A DNA stretch of 64,000 nt from Paraescarpia echinospica (Eukaryota > Annelida > Polychaeta > Sabellida > Siboglinidae): NCBI GenBank assembly GCA_020002185.1, contig CM034542.1, positions 55,752,626 to 55,816,625 on the forward strand, in the 5' to 3' direction. The position numbers and the translations under genes were made by a program. The notes beneath the pieces are model-generated. The model ran no database searches and was not told the origin of the DNA. It saw nothing but the letters and a program-made list of their open reading frames with translations. Positions 1-10,645 of the stretch are shown here, in pieces (the first letter of the stretch is position 1; the number at the start of each line of letters is the position of its first letter).

Positions 1-1895
1 CTCTAGCTGGTGTTGTTCATCCAGTCTTTACAGCAGTCACTCTAACTGGTGCTGTACATCCTGTCTTTACAGCAGTCACTCTAGCCGGCGCTGTACATCC
101 AGTCTTTACAGCAGTCACTCTAGCTGGTGCTGAACATCCTGTCTTTACAGCAGTCACTCTAGCTGGTGCTGTACATCCATTCTTTACAGCAGTCACTCTA
201 GCTGGTGCTGTACATCCTGTCTTTACAGCAGTCACTCTATCCGGCGCTGTACATCCAGTCTTTACAGCAGTCACTCTAGCCGGTGCTGTACATCCTGTCT
301 TTACAGCAGTCACTCTAGCTGGTGCTGTTCATCCTGTCTTTACAGCAGTCACTCTAGCTGGTGCTGTACATCCTGTCTTTACAGCAGTCACTCTAGCCAG
401 CGCTGTACATCCTGTCTTTACAGCAGTCACTCTAGCTGGTGCTGTACATCCTGTCTTTACAGCAGTCACTCTAGCCAGTGCTGTACATCCTGTCTTTACA
501 GCAGTCACTCTAGCTGGTGCTGTACATCCAGTCTTTACAGCAGTCACTTTAGCCGGCGCTGTACATCCAGTCTTTGCAGCAGTCACTCTAGCTGGCGCTG
601 TACATCCAGTCTTTACAGCAGTCACATTAGCTGGTGCTGTACATCCTGTCTTTACAGCAGTCACTCTAGCCGGCGCTGTACATCCTGTCTTTACAGCAGT
701 CACTCTAGCTGGTGCTGTACATCCTGTCTTTACAGCAGTCACTCTAGCTGGTGCTGTACATCCAGTCTTTACAGCAGTCACTCTAGCTGGTGTTGTGCAT
801 CCTGTCTTTATGGCAGTCACTCTAGCTGGCGCAGTACATCCTGTCTTTACAGCAGTCACTCTAACTGGTGCTGTACATCCAGTCTTTACAGCAGTCACTC
901 TAGCTGGTGCTGTACATCCAGTCTTTACAGCAGTCACTCTAGCTGGTGCTGTACATCCTGTCTTTACAGCAGTCACTCTAGCTGGTGCTGTACATCCTGT
1001 CTTTACAGCAGTCACTCTAGCTGGCGCTGTACATCCTGTCTTTACAGCAGTCACTCTAGCTGGTGTTGTACATCCTGTCTTTATGGCAATCACTCTAGCT
1101 GGCGCTGTACATCCTGTCTTTATGGCAGTCACTCTAGCTGGTGTTGTGCATCCTGTCTTTACAGCAGTCACTCTAGCTGGTGCTGTACATCCTGTCTTTA
1201 CAGCAGTCACTCTAGCTGGCGCAGTATATCCTGTCTTTACAGCAGTCACTCTAGCTGGTGTTGTACATCCTGTCTTTATGGCAGTCACTCTAGCTGGCGC
1301 TGTACATCCTCTCTTGATGGGAGTCACTCTAGCTGGTGCTGTACATCCTGTCTTTACAGCAGTCACTCTAGCTGGTGCTGTACATCCAGTGTTTACTGCA
1401 GTCACTCTAGCTGGTGCTGTACATCCAGTCTTTACAACAGTCACTCTAGCTGGCACTGTACATCCTGTCTTTACAGCAGTCACTCTAGCTGGTGCTGTAC
1501 ATCCTGTCTTTACAGCAGTCACTCTAGCTGGTGCAGTACATCCTGTCTTTACAGCAGTCACTCTAGCTGGTGCTGTACATCCTGTCTTTACAGCAGTCAC
1601 TCTAGCTGGTGCTGTACATCCTGTCTTTACAGCAGTCACTCTAGCTGGTGCTGTACATCCTGTCTTTGTAGCAGTCACTCTAGCTGGCGCTGTACATCCT
1701 GTCTTTACAGCAGTCACTCTAACTGGCGCTGTACATCCTGTCTTTACAGTAGTCACTCTAGCTGGCGCTGTACATCCTGTCTTTACAGCAGTCACTCTAG
1801 CTGGCGCTGTACATGCAATCTTTACAGCAGTCACTCTAGCCGGCGCTGTACATCCTGTCTTTACAGCAGTCACTCTAGCCGGCGCTGTACATCCT
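1..1895. repeat. 39-bp minisatellite, about 48 copies
   Basis: Tandem units of 39 bp built on 'gctggtgctgtacatcctgt' followed by 'ctttacagcagtcactcta'. The array is cut by the left edge, so its true length is unknown. Because 39 is a multiple of 3 and the unit lacks stops in several frames, it gives long open frames on both strands. These frames have no codon-level conservation beyond the repeat and end where the array ends. Units differ by scattered substitutions (gctggt/gccggc, acagca/atggca). Confidence 0.97.
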
Positions 1896-3430
1896 GTCAG
1901 CAATGCTGTTCCTCTCTTTGTTATTTCCTGCATGTTCCTGACACCAAATCAATCCAACCAGATGATTAAAGGCAGTGTTCTGCTCTTTCTGGTCACTCCA
2001 ACTCCATTAGAAGTCATCCCCAGTGTCCACACTCCCTGATCCTCGTTCCGGATAACCATTCGTTGCATCTAAATGTTCTAATAAACATCTGTCAGTATTG
2101 TTGCACGACTCTGTCAAATCAACAGGCAGTGAAATGGGCGATCACATAGTATTTAGTGTAATGTTGAAATATGCTGGTTTTGTTACAAATTTCCATGGTC
2201 CCCACTATGGCAACTTTGAAATTGATAGTATTTTTTTATTTATGGATATTTTGTTCTAATTTTTGGCATAAATAAAAGAGAAAATATCAAATGCATTTAT
2301 GGTTCTGATATTAAAAGCAATGCATATAAAATTGTCTGTAACTTTGTCAATAATCTCTACTTGTATGTGCCTGGTTTCCTTTTTAATGTAGATCTTCATT
2401 TCGCCATATATCTGGGAATTGTCACTGTAGAGTTTTCCTTTAGTCATAGATAACTCCACAGGTGCAGTGGTACATGAGTATTATGATCACCCAGGGGACT
2501 GGACCAATGTGACCTTAACAGCAAGGTGACCGTAATACTGAGTTGTGGACTGAAGCATCATGGGAATTGGGAACATCGCTGTAGGACTATATGTGCCATT
2601 TTAACAGCAATGAACATTAAGCAATGAAGTATGTATTGTCATGTACGGTGTAGCGTGTGTTTTATTAATGGATACAGTTATTTGTCTGATTAATTGATCA
2701 ACAGGAACTTTGATTACAGTTAGCATATAGGTACACATGCTCGTACGCATGCACCACACACATCGTGGTGTTTGCGTATTGATGCTGCTGATAGCATTGT
2801 GGATTTGGTTAGAAATTATGGGGCGCATAAATTTAGCCAATAAGCGTAATATTCTTGGTACAATATATTATTTGCTGACATGATATTTCTTTTGATATTT
2901 ACTGATTAAGAGATCAAGCAGGTATTGTCGTAAATGCAAACAGTTCGAACCTCTTAATTTTAGGTTAAGTTTTATATTATCCACAAGAGACGCCACGGGA
3001 TATTTCAGCAAATTTGTAAGTACAGGTGCGCATAACACGAAAATGTGTTGGTGATTGATCATTCCGGGGAACTGCACGAATTGTACTGGAATTCTACCAG
3101 GCCCGGAACAGAGTGCGAACCATAAGGGAGTTTGATGAACGTGTCGGTCGGTGAATTTACCGACAAAAATATAACGAATGTGATTAATTCGTTTAAAAAT
3201 GTATCTCAAAACACAAGTGTAAAACCGTATGGTTTTCCTACTACGCCCGTAGTTTTCATTTTATTAATAAACCGTAGTGACTACGGCTAAACCGTAGTAC
3301 TTGACAGGTATGTTGTTGCCAAGTAAACATCCAGATGCTAACTCATGGCTTCAAAATGTTAGAGTTGCCTTTGGTGCGCAGGCTGATCGGCCGTGTCAAC
3401 CGCCAATCTTGGCTTCCCGGCTGTGATTGA
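1896..3430. other. Non-coding stretch upstream of the gene
   Basis: I see no gene here. Around 3225-3300 there are several short CGTAG/CTACG palindromic steps (for example 'accgtagtgactacggct'). At 2495-2560 a short piece resembles the 'aggtgaccgtaat' dispersed repeat described at 3440-3600. Open frames are short and unconvincing. Confidence 0.6.
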
Positions 3431-3439
3431 CCGTAAATG

Positions 3440-3600
3440 CGGGGATAATCTGCGGGCAATCTCGTCGTTTTGCAATGGGTTACGGACCATATTCCTGAAT
3501 AGCGAGGTGACTGGATTAGCGGGACTATCGTCCTATCTTTTACTGTGTAAATAATTTGGGACTGTCCCAAGGTGACCGTAAACCGAGGTTCGACTGCAGT
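3440..3600. repeat. Dispersed repeat, 'gaggtgacc' family, copy 1
   Basis: Shares blocks such as 'gaatagcgaggtgac', 'aataatttgggactgtcc' and 'gaggttcgactg' with copies at 4930-5100 and 42465-42635. The terminal 'cgaggttcgactg' recalls terminal repeats of pogo/Tigger-like DNA transposons (from memory, unverified). Probably a short non-autonomous element. Confidence 0.6.
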
Positions 3601-3633
3601 AGCTGTTAGTCAAGATGTGATAGATCCTGGGCA

Positions 3634-3880
3634 TTGTTTCACTAATATAATGAACTCTTAAGAAAAATCCCTCATTAAACAGAATCCATTGTTAAATTTA
3701 AAGAGCTTTTCTCAAAATGTAAAAAAACACTGCTGTATCACAGAGGAGACTATTTCCATGACACACTGGCAAAGAGGTCCCAGTGGCGTACCCTGGTGTT
3801 AACAAGATCACTGTTAAAGTGTTAAGGAATAAAATATATTTTAAAGAACAAAATGTGGCTTATTTTTTCATAAGAATCTT
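3634..3880 (-). mobile_element. MITE-like element, family A, copy 1
   Basis: Begins 'tttcactaatataatgaact' and is related in inverted orientation to copies at 11962-12228 and 35089-35318, and in the same orientation to 38756-39009. The best copy (35089) has similar sequence, inverted, at both ends, as expected of a MITE. No coding capacity. Confidence 0.65.
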
Positions 3881-4339
3881 AGGAGACTGACCAATTTCAA
3901 AACTTGTATTTTGTAAAGACAATAGTTCACTGGAACAAACTAAGCGAGTCACAACTGCATGCTGAAACCATAAACAATTTCAGCCGCTGATCTTGTGGCC
4001 CACATGTTGTGAACCCAGCCAATAGTGGCTTCTTATGACATAACCAATCAGATTCAGAAACATTACCCAGGATTACAATGGCCAGGGATTGTCAGTCACA
4101 GTCGAAGTCCATGAAAGATGTCTGATGTTGTTGTATGTTCTTAGAATTTTTTAGCAACAAGTCTATTGGCCTTTAAGTATGACTGTGTTCCCAGCCACTC
4201 TTTGTTTCATCTCAGTGCGGATGGCATTTACCATGACCTTGAGGTGAAGTCAATCACATCAACTGTCAGTGGTAATTCACGACTTGCTCAATCACTGGCC
4301 CTTCTGGAAAACCAACATTTGATTATAGACGTATGTTCT

Positions 4340-4655
4340 TATTCAACATAGTATCGTTGGGACAGCTCAAGGCATTTTACACTTTACTCCCTGGGAGACC
4401 TGTTCAATCAAACACCGTCTCGACTTCTCTGGGAAGAATTCAGCCATGCAATTATTTCATGAAGACTATTCGTACACAAACATCCACCACTCATTATAGC
4501 CAGGTACTCATTCATACAGCTGAGTGAACTGGAGCAACGTAGAGAGAACGAACGTGCCCAAGGTTTGACACGGCAGCATAATGATTTGAACTGGAATCTC
4601 TCTATTGAGAGTCCAAAGCTCCAGCCACGGTTTCACCACCCGCACAGTTATGTAG
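4340..4655 (-). mobile_element. tRNA-derived SINE, copy 1 (antisense)
   Basis: Antisense copy of the main SINE family. Shared blocks are 'ctttactccctgggagacct', 'gccaggtactcattcata', and the tRNA-like head near 4580-4640, where a degraded B box reads 'ggattcgaac'-like in the better copies. It lies outside the coding part of the gene. Confidence 0.85.
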
Positions 4656-4929
4656 AGTGCCACAGCAGTGATATCATGACAAATATCGGGCAGTTTGTGG
4701 TATTCATGTATTAGTGAAAGCAGGCCTGGAGAACGAGTGATGTGGTGCGTAGATATCGCATTGTCATGGCTTCCCACAGTTGGCGCAATTAGCGAGCTTA
4801 CTAAATGAATGAGGCAGGTGGTTCGATCCGTAGTTCATCCAGTTATCTTCTCAGGGCTTGATCCGGGAGATGTGGGCGTGTGTACTGCGACGACAACACA
4901 GTGGCTCTAGGTTGTATGTGACATTTCCT

Positions 4930-5100
4930 GGTCACCCTTGGGGTTGGGCAAAAGTGACCTGATTAGCAAGGTGACCGTATTAGTGGGACTAATTTCCTAT
5001 ACTTTGTTGTATATGGAACAAATTTGTGACTCTCCTAGGGTGACCTTAATTGCGAGGTGGCTGTATTACCGAGGTGACCATAAAGTGAGATTCGACTAAA
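4930..5100. repeat. Dispersed repeat, 'gaggtgacc' family, copy 2
   Basis: Contains 'gcaaggtgaccgtattagt', 'cctagggtgacc' and 'accataaagtgagattcgac', matching the copies at 3440-3600 and 42465-42635 in the same orientation. Confidence 0.65.
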
Positions 5101-6600
5101 GTTAACAAATATACAATTATACGAGTGCCGAGGGATCTCCTGGGGTGGAAGGGGGAGTTTAGTCACCCAATAGTTGTCAATGCTGAAATGTAAAAATTAA
5201 GAAAAAGTTGCCACAGGAGAAGCCGTGGTCCATTGGCACCCGTAGACATACCACTGTATTAGTCAATCTCGGTAAAAACAAATAATTTTTTACCTCTCCC
5301 ACTTAATTAAAAGGTAAGTATTCATTATCGATATTATTATTATTATTTAGTAGTTTGGTTTAACTGGGGAATTTAATAGGTTATTTAATTGAAGATCTTA
5401 TATAATTAATGTTGTTGTTGGAATGTTGTTTTGCCTTCAGCAATGGCAAAAACTTGTTTTGACCACCAATTCTACATTCTATTCTTAGCTAAAGGGCAGG
5501 TCAGCAGCATTGAATATACCCTTGAATTGGCTGCCTGGATAGAAAGCAATCAAATGTTGTGTCTGTGATACATACAATAAATAAAGAGGAATTTGCCAAG
5601 TTGGTTTACTAAATGTGGAATGGGCCTTGTTTGTATTTGACAACTATCTTATGACAATGTTTCAAGTATTGTTAATCCAGACTACAATAATCTGGAAACT
5701 TTGGCATCTGGGCATCATTTCAGAATTTCCAAAAGTTAAGGTTCCCCTTTAATGTGCATAAATCATTTATCTGGTAAACTTGTTTATTCAGATTATATAC
5801 TCTGGGGAATAATGTACAGCTAAACACAGTTAGATATGGAGATAGAAAGGAACAGAGATATATAAATATATTGATAGAAGTAAAAAGATGGGAGATAAGT
5901 AGATGGATGGATAGAGAGAAGTGGAGAGAGGGAGAGAAACTAGAGATATGTAGGTGGGAAAGGGAGATGCGTAGAGAAAGGAAGATGGGAGAGAAACAGA
6001 GATACAGAGATGTGCAAGGGAGGGGAGTGAAATAATAGGTAGAAAGACAAATGAAAACTAAGATGTATATTATACAGTATTCATAGGTGTGAAATCTCAA
6101 GGATTATCTGTGAGTCTCACAGATTTTTACGATTTACACAAGCTCAGTGAGAGACGACACTCACAGATTTCTGTAATTTTACTATTTTCATTTTTGTTCA
6201 ACCCTTGTTATAACGTGCCTCGTCAACTTACAACGTGGATTCGGATATAGCGCAGTCGGCCGTGGACCTCGAAGTTGTCGCTACACTATCCACAACCAAC
6301 ATGTCTATTACGCTAAATGTGACTCATACACTGCACTCTGGCGCACATGCACTGTGTTTTGCATCTTGTTCCCCGCAGCACCTTGGCGTCGCGGCGCTGG
6401 CTTGACGATTACTAGTATTGGTGGCGGCGCCCCGGTGGCATATTTTGAAACATAGTAAGGCGCCTCGCTTATGTCTCATTTCTTGGAACCTGACCACATA
6501 CATTCCACTGCGCTAGAAAATTATGGATGCACAACAAGCAAACAAACAAAAAATTATACGGCTGTATTACAGCCAGAATGAGTCCAGATATTCGACGGCA
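5101..6600. other. Non-coding stretch with a purine-rich tract
   Basis: No gene recognised. From about 5820 to 6050 the + strand is rich in GA/AGAT steps ('agatagaaaggaacagagat'), a low-complexity tract. From about 6200 the base composition becomes more GC-rich, leading into the transposase-like fragment. Confidence 0.6.
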
Positions 6601-6611
6601 TAATAACCAAT

Positions 6612-7060
6612 TTGAAGCTTGGCGTGCATCACGCCTGGTGCGCAGTGTGTTTGCGCGACTTAAAGGTCGCGGCGTCGGGCACACGTGATGTTTGTGGGAA
6701 TATCAAGTCAAAATTGCATGCCAGGCAATTGAAGTCAGCACGACAACACACATCGATGGCTTCTTTTTTCAAGGCGAGGGCGGTCACTCCTGATTCGACC
6801 ATGAAATCTGAGGTGACGTTTGCATGTTTTGTGGTGGAGCACAACCTCTCAGCAGTCTCAGACTACCACACAGCAATGCAGGCTCCAAGAGAACGCTGTC
6901 GATGGTTCGCAAGATCTACACCGAGGCACGCAAGAGCTTGCACGCGGACACGATTACTGCTTTCATGCAATGCAAGATGAACTGTGACATTGCTTTCTTT
7001 GATGTGACACTACAGATGCTGGGCATCCCACCAGTACAACCTGGAGATACTCAGGGTTGA
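6612..7060 (+). pseudogene. Broken BED/hAT-like transposase fragment
   Basis: The frame from 6612 reads through a Cys- and basic-rich segment, then 'TSMASFFKARAV' and 'VTFACFVVEHNLSAVSDYH'. This pattern resembles proteins derived from hAT transposons (zinc finger, 'SFF', then 'a.fivEHNLp..v.dH'). The match is by eye and from memory. After about 6880 the likeness moves to another frame ('GSKRTLSMVRKIYTEARKSL'), implying a frameshift. No intact domain follows. The fragment is more GC-rich than its surroundings. It could instead be chance low-level similarity. Confidence 0.45.
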
Positions 7061-7234
7061 CACCTCTGAGTATTACAGATGTAGATAGGAAAGAAATGCC
7101 AGTCTGTGCCCATGTCTACATTGCATTGGATCTGTCCATGTTCTAACTATGTACACAATGTATAGGGAGAGAAGAAAGACATTAATTCTGGTCTGTGCTC
7201 ATGTTTAGATTGTATTCAATCTGGAGATGTTCTA

Positions 7235-7575
7235 GTTAAAAGGTAAGTTCTTATATAACGCTGCTTCCAGCCTTGGTGACTGCTCAAAGCATTTTATACT
7301 TTACTGAGTTTACTCCCTGGCAAACCTATTCAAATGAACACCATCTTGACTTCTCTGGGAAGCATTCAGCCATGCTGCAATTAATGCGCAAATACTATTT
7401 GTACACAAATATCCATCACTGTCTATAGCCAGGTACTCATTCATATTACTGGGTGAACTGGAGCAATGTAGTGTGAACGAACTTGCTCAAGGTTCGACAC
7501 GGCAGCACAGGATTCGAACCTGGGTTCTCTCGATTGAGAGTCCAATGCTCTAGCCACTGTCCCACTGCGGTATAC
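7235..7575 (-). mobile_element. tRNA-derived SINE, copy 2 (antisense)
   Basis: Nearly complete antisense copy. It starts with 'aaaaggtaagttcttatata' (the reverse complement of the SINE 3' tail) and ends with the tRNA-like head. On the minus strand the B box reads 'gggttcgaatc'-like just before 'cggcagcacaggattcgaac' on plus. Note the consensus splice donor AG|GTAAGT formed by the antisense tail. Confidence 0.92.
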
Positions 7576-8945
7576 CATTATGCCTTCCTTCTCCATGTTA
7601 TAGTGGCTGATCTTAATGGATAAATCAATACATAAATGGACACACTTTGTGGCCATACCATTACACGACAGCCAGTTGTTAGTGATAGCAGGCCGCTATT
7701 CATTGTCGTCAGGCGATGGAGATGAATTAAACTGAGCATTATAAGTTGAAAGTGATAGGAGTGGACATTACCTGAGGTTGGTCATATTATATCTACTCGT
7801 GGGGGTCAGGCACATTGCACATCCTGTTGTAAATGTAGGACACCGTAAAGTTGTCACTTGTATGGGAAATTTCAATAGTTTATCTAATGTGAGACATGTA
7901 TTAGTAGTGCTGTAGTATTATCGTCTGGGAGTAGAAGTTATTGGCAGTGAAATGGTGCATTTTTTAAAAAGGTTAAATGCAAAGGGACGCACAATGTTAA
8001 TTAGGCTGTTGTATACAGTTTTCACCATTATGATATTGTGATCTTATAGACTTCAGCTCATTCTGACTGCCTTCTTAATATTTCTGCTGTCAGTCACAGT
8101 AATAATAAAATACAATATTTATGTAGCGCCATAATCACATAGTGCTCTATGGTGCTTTAAAGTATAGTGGGTGAAACAACACAGTTGACTCCAGGTTTAT
8201 TAGATCAAACTATTGAATGTAAGATTGCAACCAATAGGATATTGTCAGTTCTATAATGTCACTCGTGAATACCAACACTCTGGCAGTATACGTGCCTGAT
8301 TGGGCCATATTTGATATTTTACACACTGCAACTGTTTATTGTTGAACGTTTTTGTTGCTTCCCATATATATATATATATCAGACAGCACCCTATAAATGA
8401 TAAATTTTGGTGATTGTATCTTGTGGAATGCTTACAGAAACCTTAATTATTATTATACAGAGTTATTTCTGGATGTTCATTTCTAACAAAAAGTGGATTC
8501 GGCAGCAGCTGGACTGGAAAGAGATTGGCTGAAAACTCATACGAGCAGCTGCCAGTGGAAGTCTTGATTTGTGTTGCGCAGGATTTAAGTGGTCTACTTG
8601 TGGCTTTGTTATTAATTTCATTGATTCTTTTAGCTGCCGTAGAATTGCCCCGGCGCTGTAATCTAATTTTAAAGCAATCCCTGGTATTGTACGGTCCATA
8701 ATAAATCGTTGGTGAGTGCCCCAGACTTCCATTGAAAGATAAGTGGATACCATTTTATTGGGTCGATGTGTTATGGAACTGCAGGGAACAATCATTTGAG
8801 TATGTTACTGTAATATATGATAGTATTGCTCAGAAAGAGCAACCTAAAACAGTGAACCAGAACGACGGAATTTTATTGTAAAGTTGGTGTACTGTAATTA
8901 TTGTAATGACTGTACTGACTGTGTGTATTCGAACACCTAAAAATA
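7576..8945. other. Non-coding stretch
   Basis: No gene or clear repeat recognised apart from a short (TA)n run near 8366-8380. Open frames here are short and show no family resemblance. Confidence 0.55.
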
Positions 8946-9475
8946 ATTCTCAGTTGTCTGAAAACACACAGTACAAATAAAAAATATACAGTACAAATAA
9001 AAAATTTACAGTACAAAGAAAAAATATACAGTATAAAGAAAAAATACACAATAAGAAAAAATACAAAAACACAGTACAAAGAAAAATATACAGTACAAAG
9101 AAAAACATACAGTAAGAAAAAAATACAAAAACACAGTACAAAGAAAAAATATACAGTACAAAGAAAAAATATACAGTAAGAAAAAAATACAAAAACACAG
9201 TACAAAGAAAAAACACAGTACAAAGAACAAATATACAGTACAAAGAAAAAACACAGTAAGAAAAAAATACAAAACACAGTAAAAAGAAAAAACAGTACAA
9301 AGAAAAAATATACAGTACCACAAAATATATACAGTACAAAGAAAAAATACAGTACAAAAAAAACATGTACAGTACAAAGAAAAAAAACAGTATAAAGAAA
9401 AAATATACAGTACAAAGAAAAAACATACAATACAAAAAACACAGTAAAAAGAAAAAACACAGTATCCCATCTCTT
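8946..9475. repeat. A-rich degenerate tandem array
   Basis: Irregular units around 'cagtacaaagaaaaaatata' of about 16-20 bp, with interleaved longer units ending 'aatacaaaaacacagtacaa'. The minus strand gives low-complexity Phe/Leu/Tyr/Cys frames that are repeat artefacts. Confidence 0.9.
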
Positions 9476-9545
9476 CCTCCCTCCCTCCTTCCTTACCTCC
9501 CTCCCTGCTTCTCTTCTCTCGCTCTCTCCTTCCTTCTTTCCTGGA
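9476..9545. repeat. Polypyrimidine tract
   Basis: A C/T-only or nearly C/T-only run ('cttcctccctccctccttcc' and onward) directly abuts the A-rich array, giving an abrupt purine/pyrimidine strand switch. Confidence 0.85.
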
Positions 9546-10060
9546 AATTCACGCCCTCCTTTACTACCCTTTGTGATCTGAGTCAAAGACCAAGCTCCTT
9601 TCCTCCATGTCATCCTGTCCCTAGAGATCTCCCTGCTAAGTCTCTCTGCAGCCTACTGGGACTGTATTACATGCTGTGCGTTGTACACAACATTAGACTT
9701 CAGTGTCATTACATAGGCTTCATCACATGTATTGACAATCTATCAACAGTGCAATTACTCCATAGTTATGCTAATAACTGCTACCTCTGAACATATCTTT
9801 ACATGAATATCAGAATTGGAGTAGTCCACATGACAAACTAAATAGTGTACCAGGGGGTATGTGGAATCTAAATTGTGATAACATGTTCACTTATTTTATA
9901 AAATAGCCATTCCTATACATAGAAAAGACCTTAAGCAAATGATTGAAAACAGTAAGAATGATGTAGCCACTACATACAAATGAAAAGTAATTACAGTTGT
10001 AGAAAGACTAAAGAAGGTAAGGCAGGGCAGAGTTAAATAAAAACAGTTGAGATGAACCAA
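9546..10060. other. Non-coding stretch
   Basis: No gene or repeat recognised. Confidence 0.5.
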
Positions 10061-10215
10061 TGACAGACTGCTGCTGATATTGGCCAATGACAGTCTGAAC
10101 TGCTGATATCAACCAATGACAGACTGTTACAGATATCCATAAAAGGCAGACAGCTACTGATATCAACCAATGATAGACTGCTGCTTATATCAGCCAATGA
10201 CAGAATTATATAAAG
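10061..10215. repeat. Short degenerate tandem repeat
   Basis: Five or so imperfect copies of 'aaccaatgacagactgctgc' with 'tgatatc', some inverted-CCAAT-like. They lie about 300 bp upstream of the first coding exon, so they could sit in or near the promoter region; I see no direct promoter signal. Confidence 0.6.
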
Positions 10216-10551
10216 GAGAAGACTGATATCAAATAGATATAAAATGGCAAAATAACTCAACAAATGAAGTTTGAATAACTAAGAAATTACCCGCTATACC
10301 AGCCACATTTCACCTAACCTTGTACATTTACGATACAACAAACAATAAAATAATTGTCTTCTCCGACTACTTAATGCAGTGATCCTACACCACGGCCACC
10401 ATTCTAGGAGCGTCCAAAGTCCAGCCACAACCATCCAAGATGTTGTCATTGTTAATTCATGACTTCCTGTTGGTGAGATAGTAATTAGTCTGATTACATG
10501 TCTGACGAGAGACTGTTAACTTGTCAGGTCGGCAACGAGCGAGGCGGGATC

Positions 10552-10645
10552 ATGGACCACCTGGTGGCCAACCTGCTCAACCAGTATCTCGGCAAGTATG
10601 TCCTGAACCTCGCAAGCGAAAACCTCAATGTCGGCATCTTCAGCG
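10552..10645 (+). CDS. Vps13: Vps13 coding exon 1
   Basis: Encodes residues 1-31 plus one base: 'MDHLVANLLNQYLGKYVLNL' and on to 'NVGIFS', the amphipathic start of the Chorein_N domain that caps the lipid groove. The donor is G|gtaagg, phase 1. The exact 5' end is uncertain (see the gene entry). Confidence 0.9.

Noticed and set aside
329..2039. Long open frames on both strands over the first 2 kb
   Set aside because: They have an exact 13-residue period imposed by the 39-bp minisatellite and no non-repeat domain.
8873..9613. 246-codon minus-strand frame rich in Phe, Cys, Tyr and Leu
   Set aside because: Low-complexity translation of the A-rich array; overlapping frames of similar length exist in all phases.
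10498..10551. Upstream in-frame ATG as the Vps13 start
   Set aside because: It would add 18 residues not found at family N-termini, and an acceptor-like 'aacttgtcag' lies between the two ATGs; kept only as an alternative.
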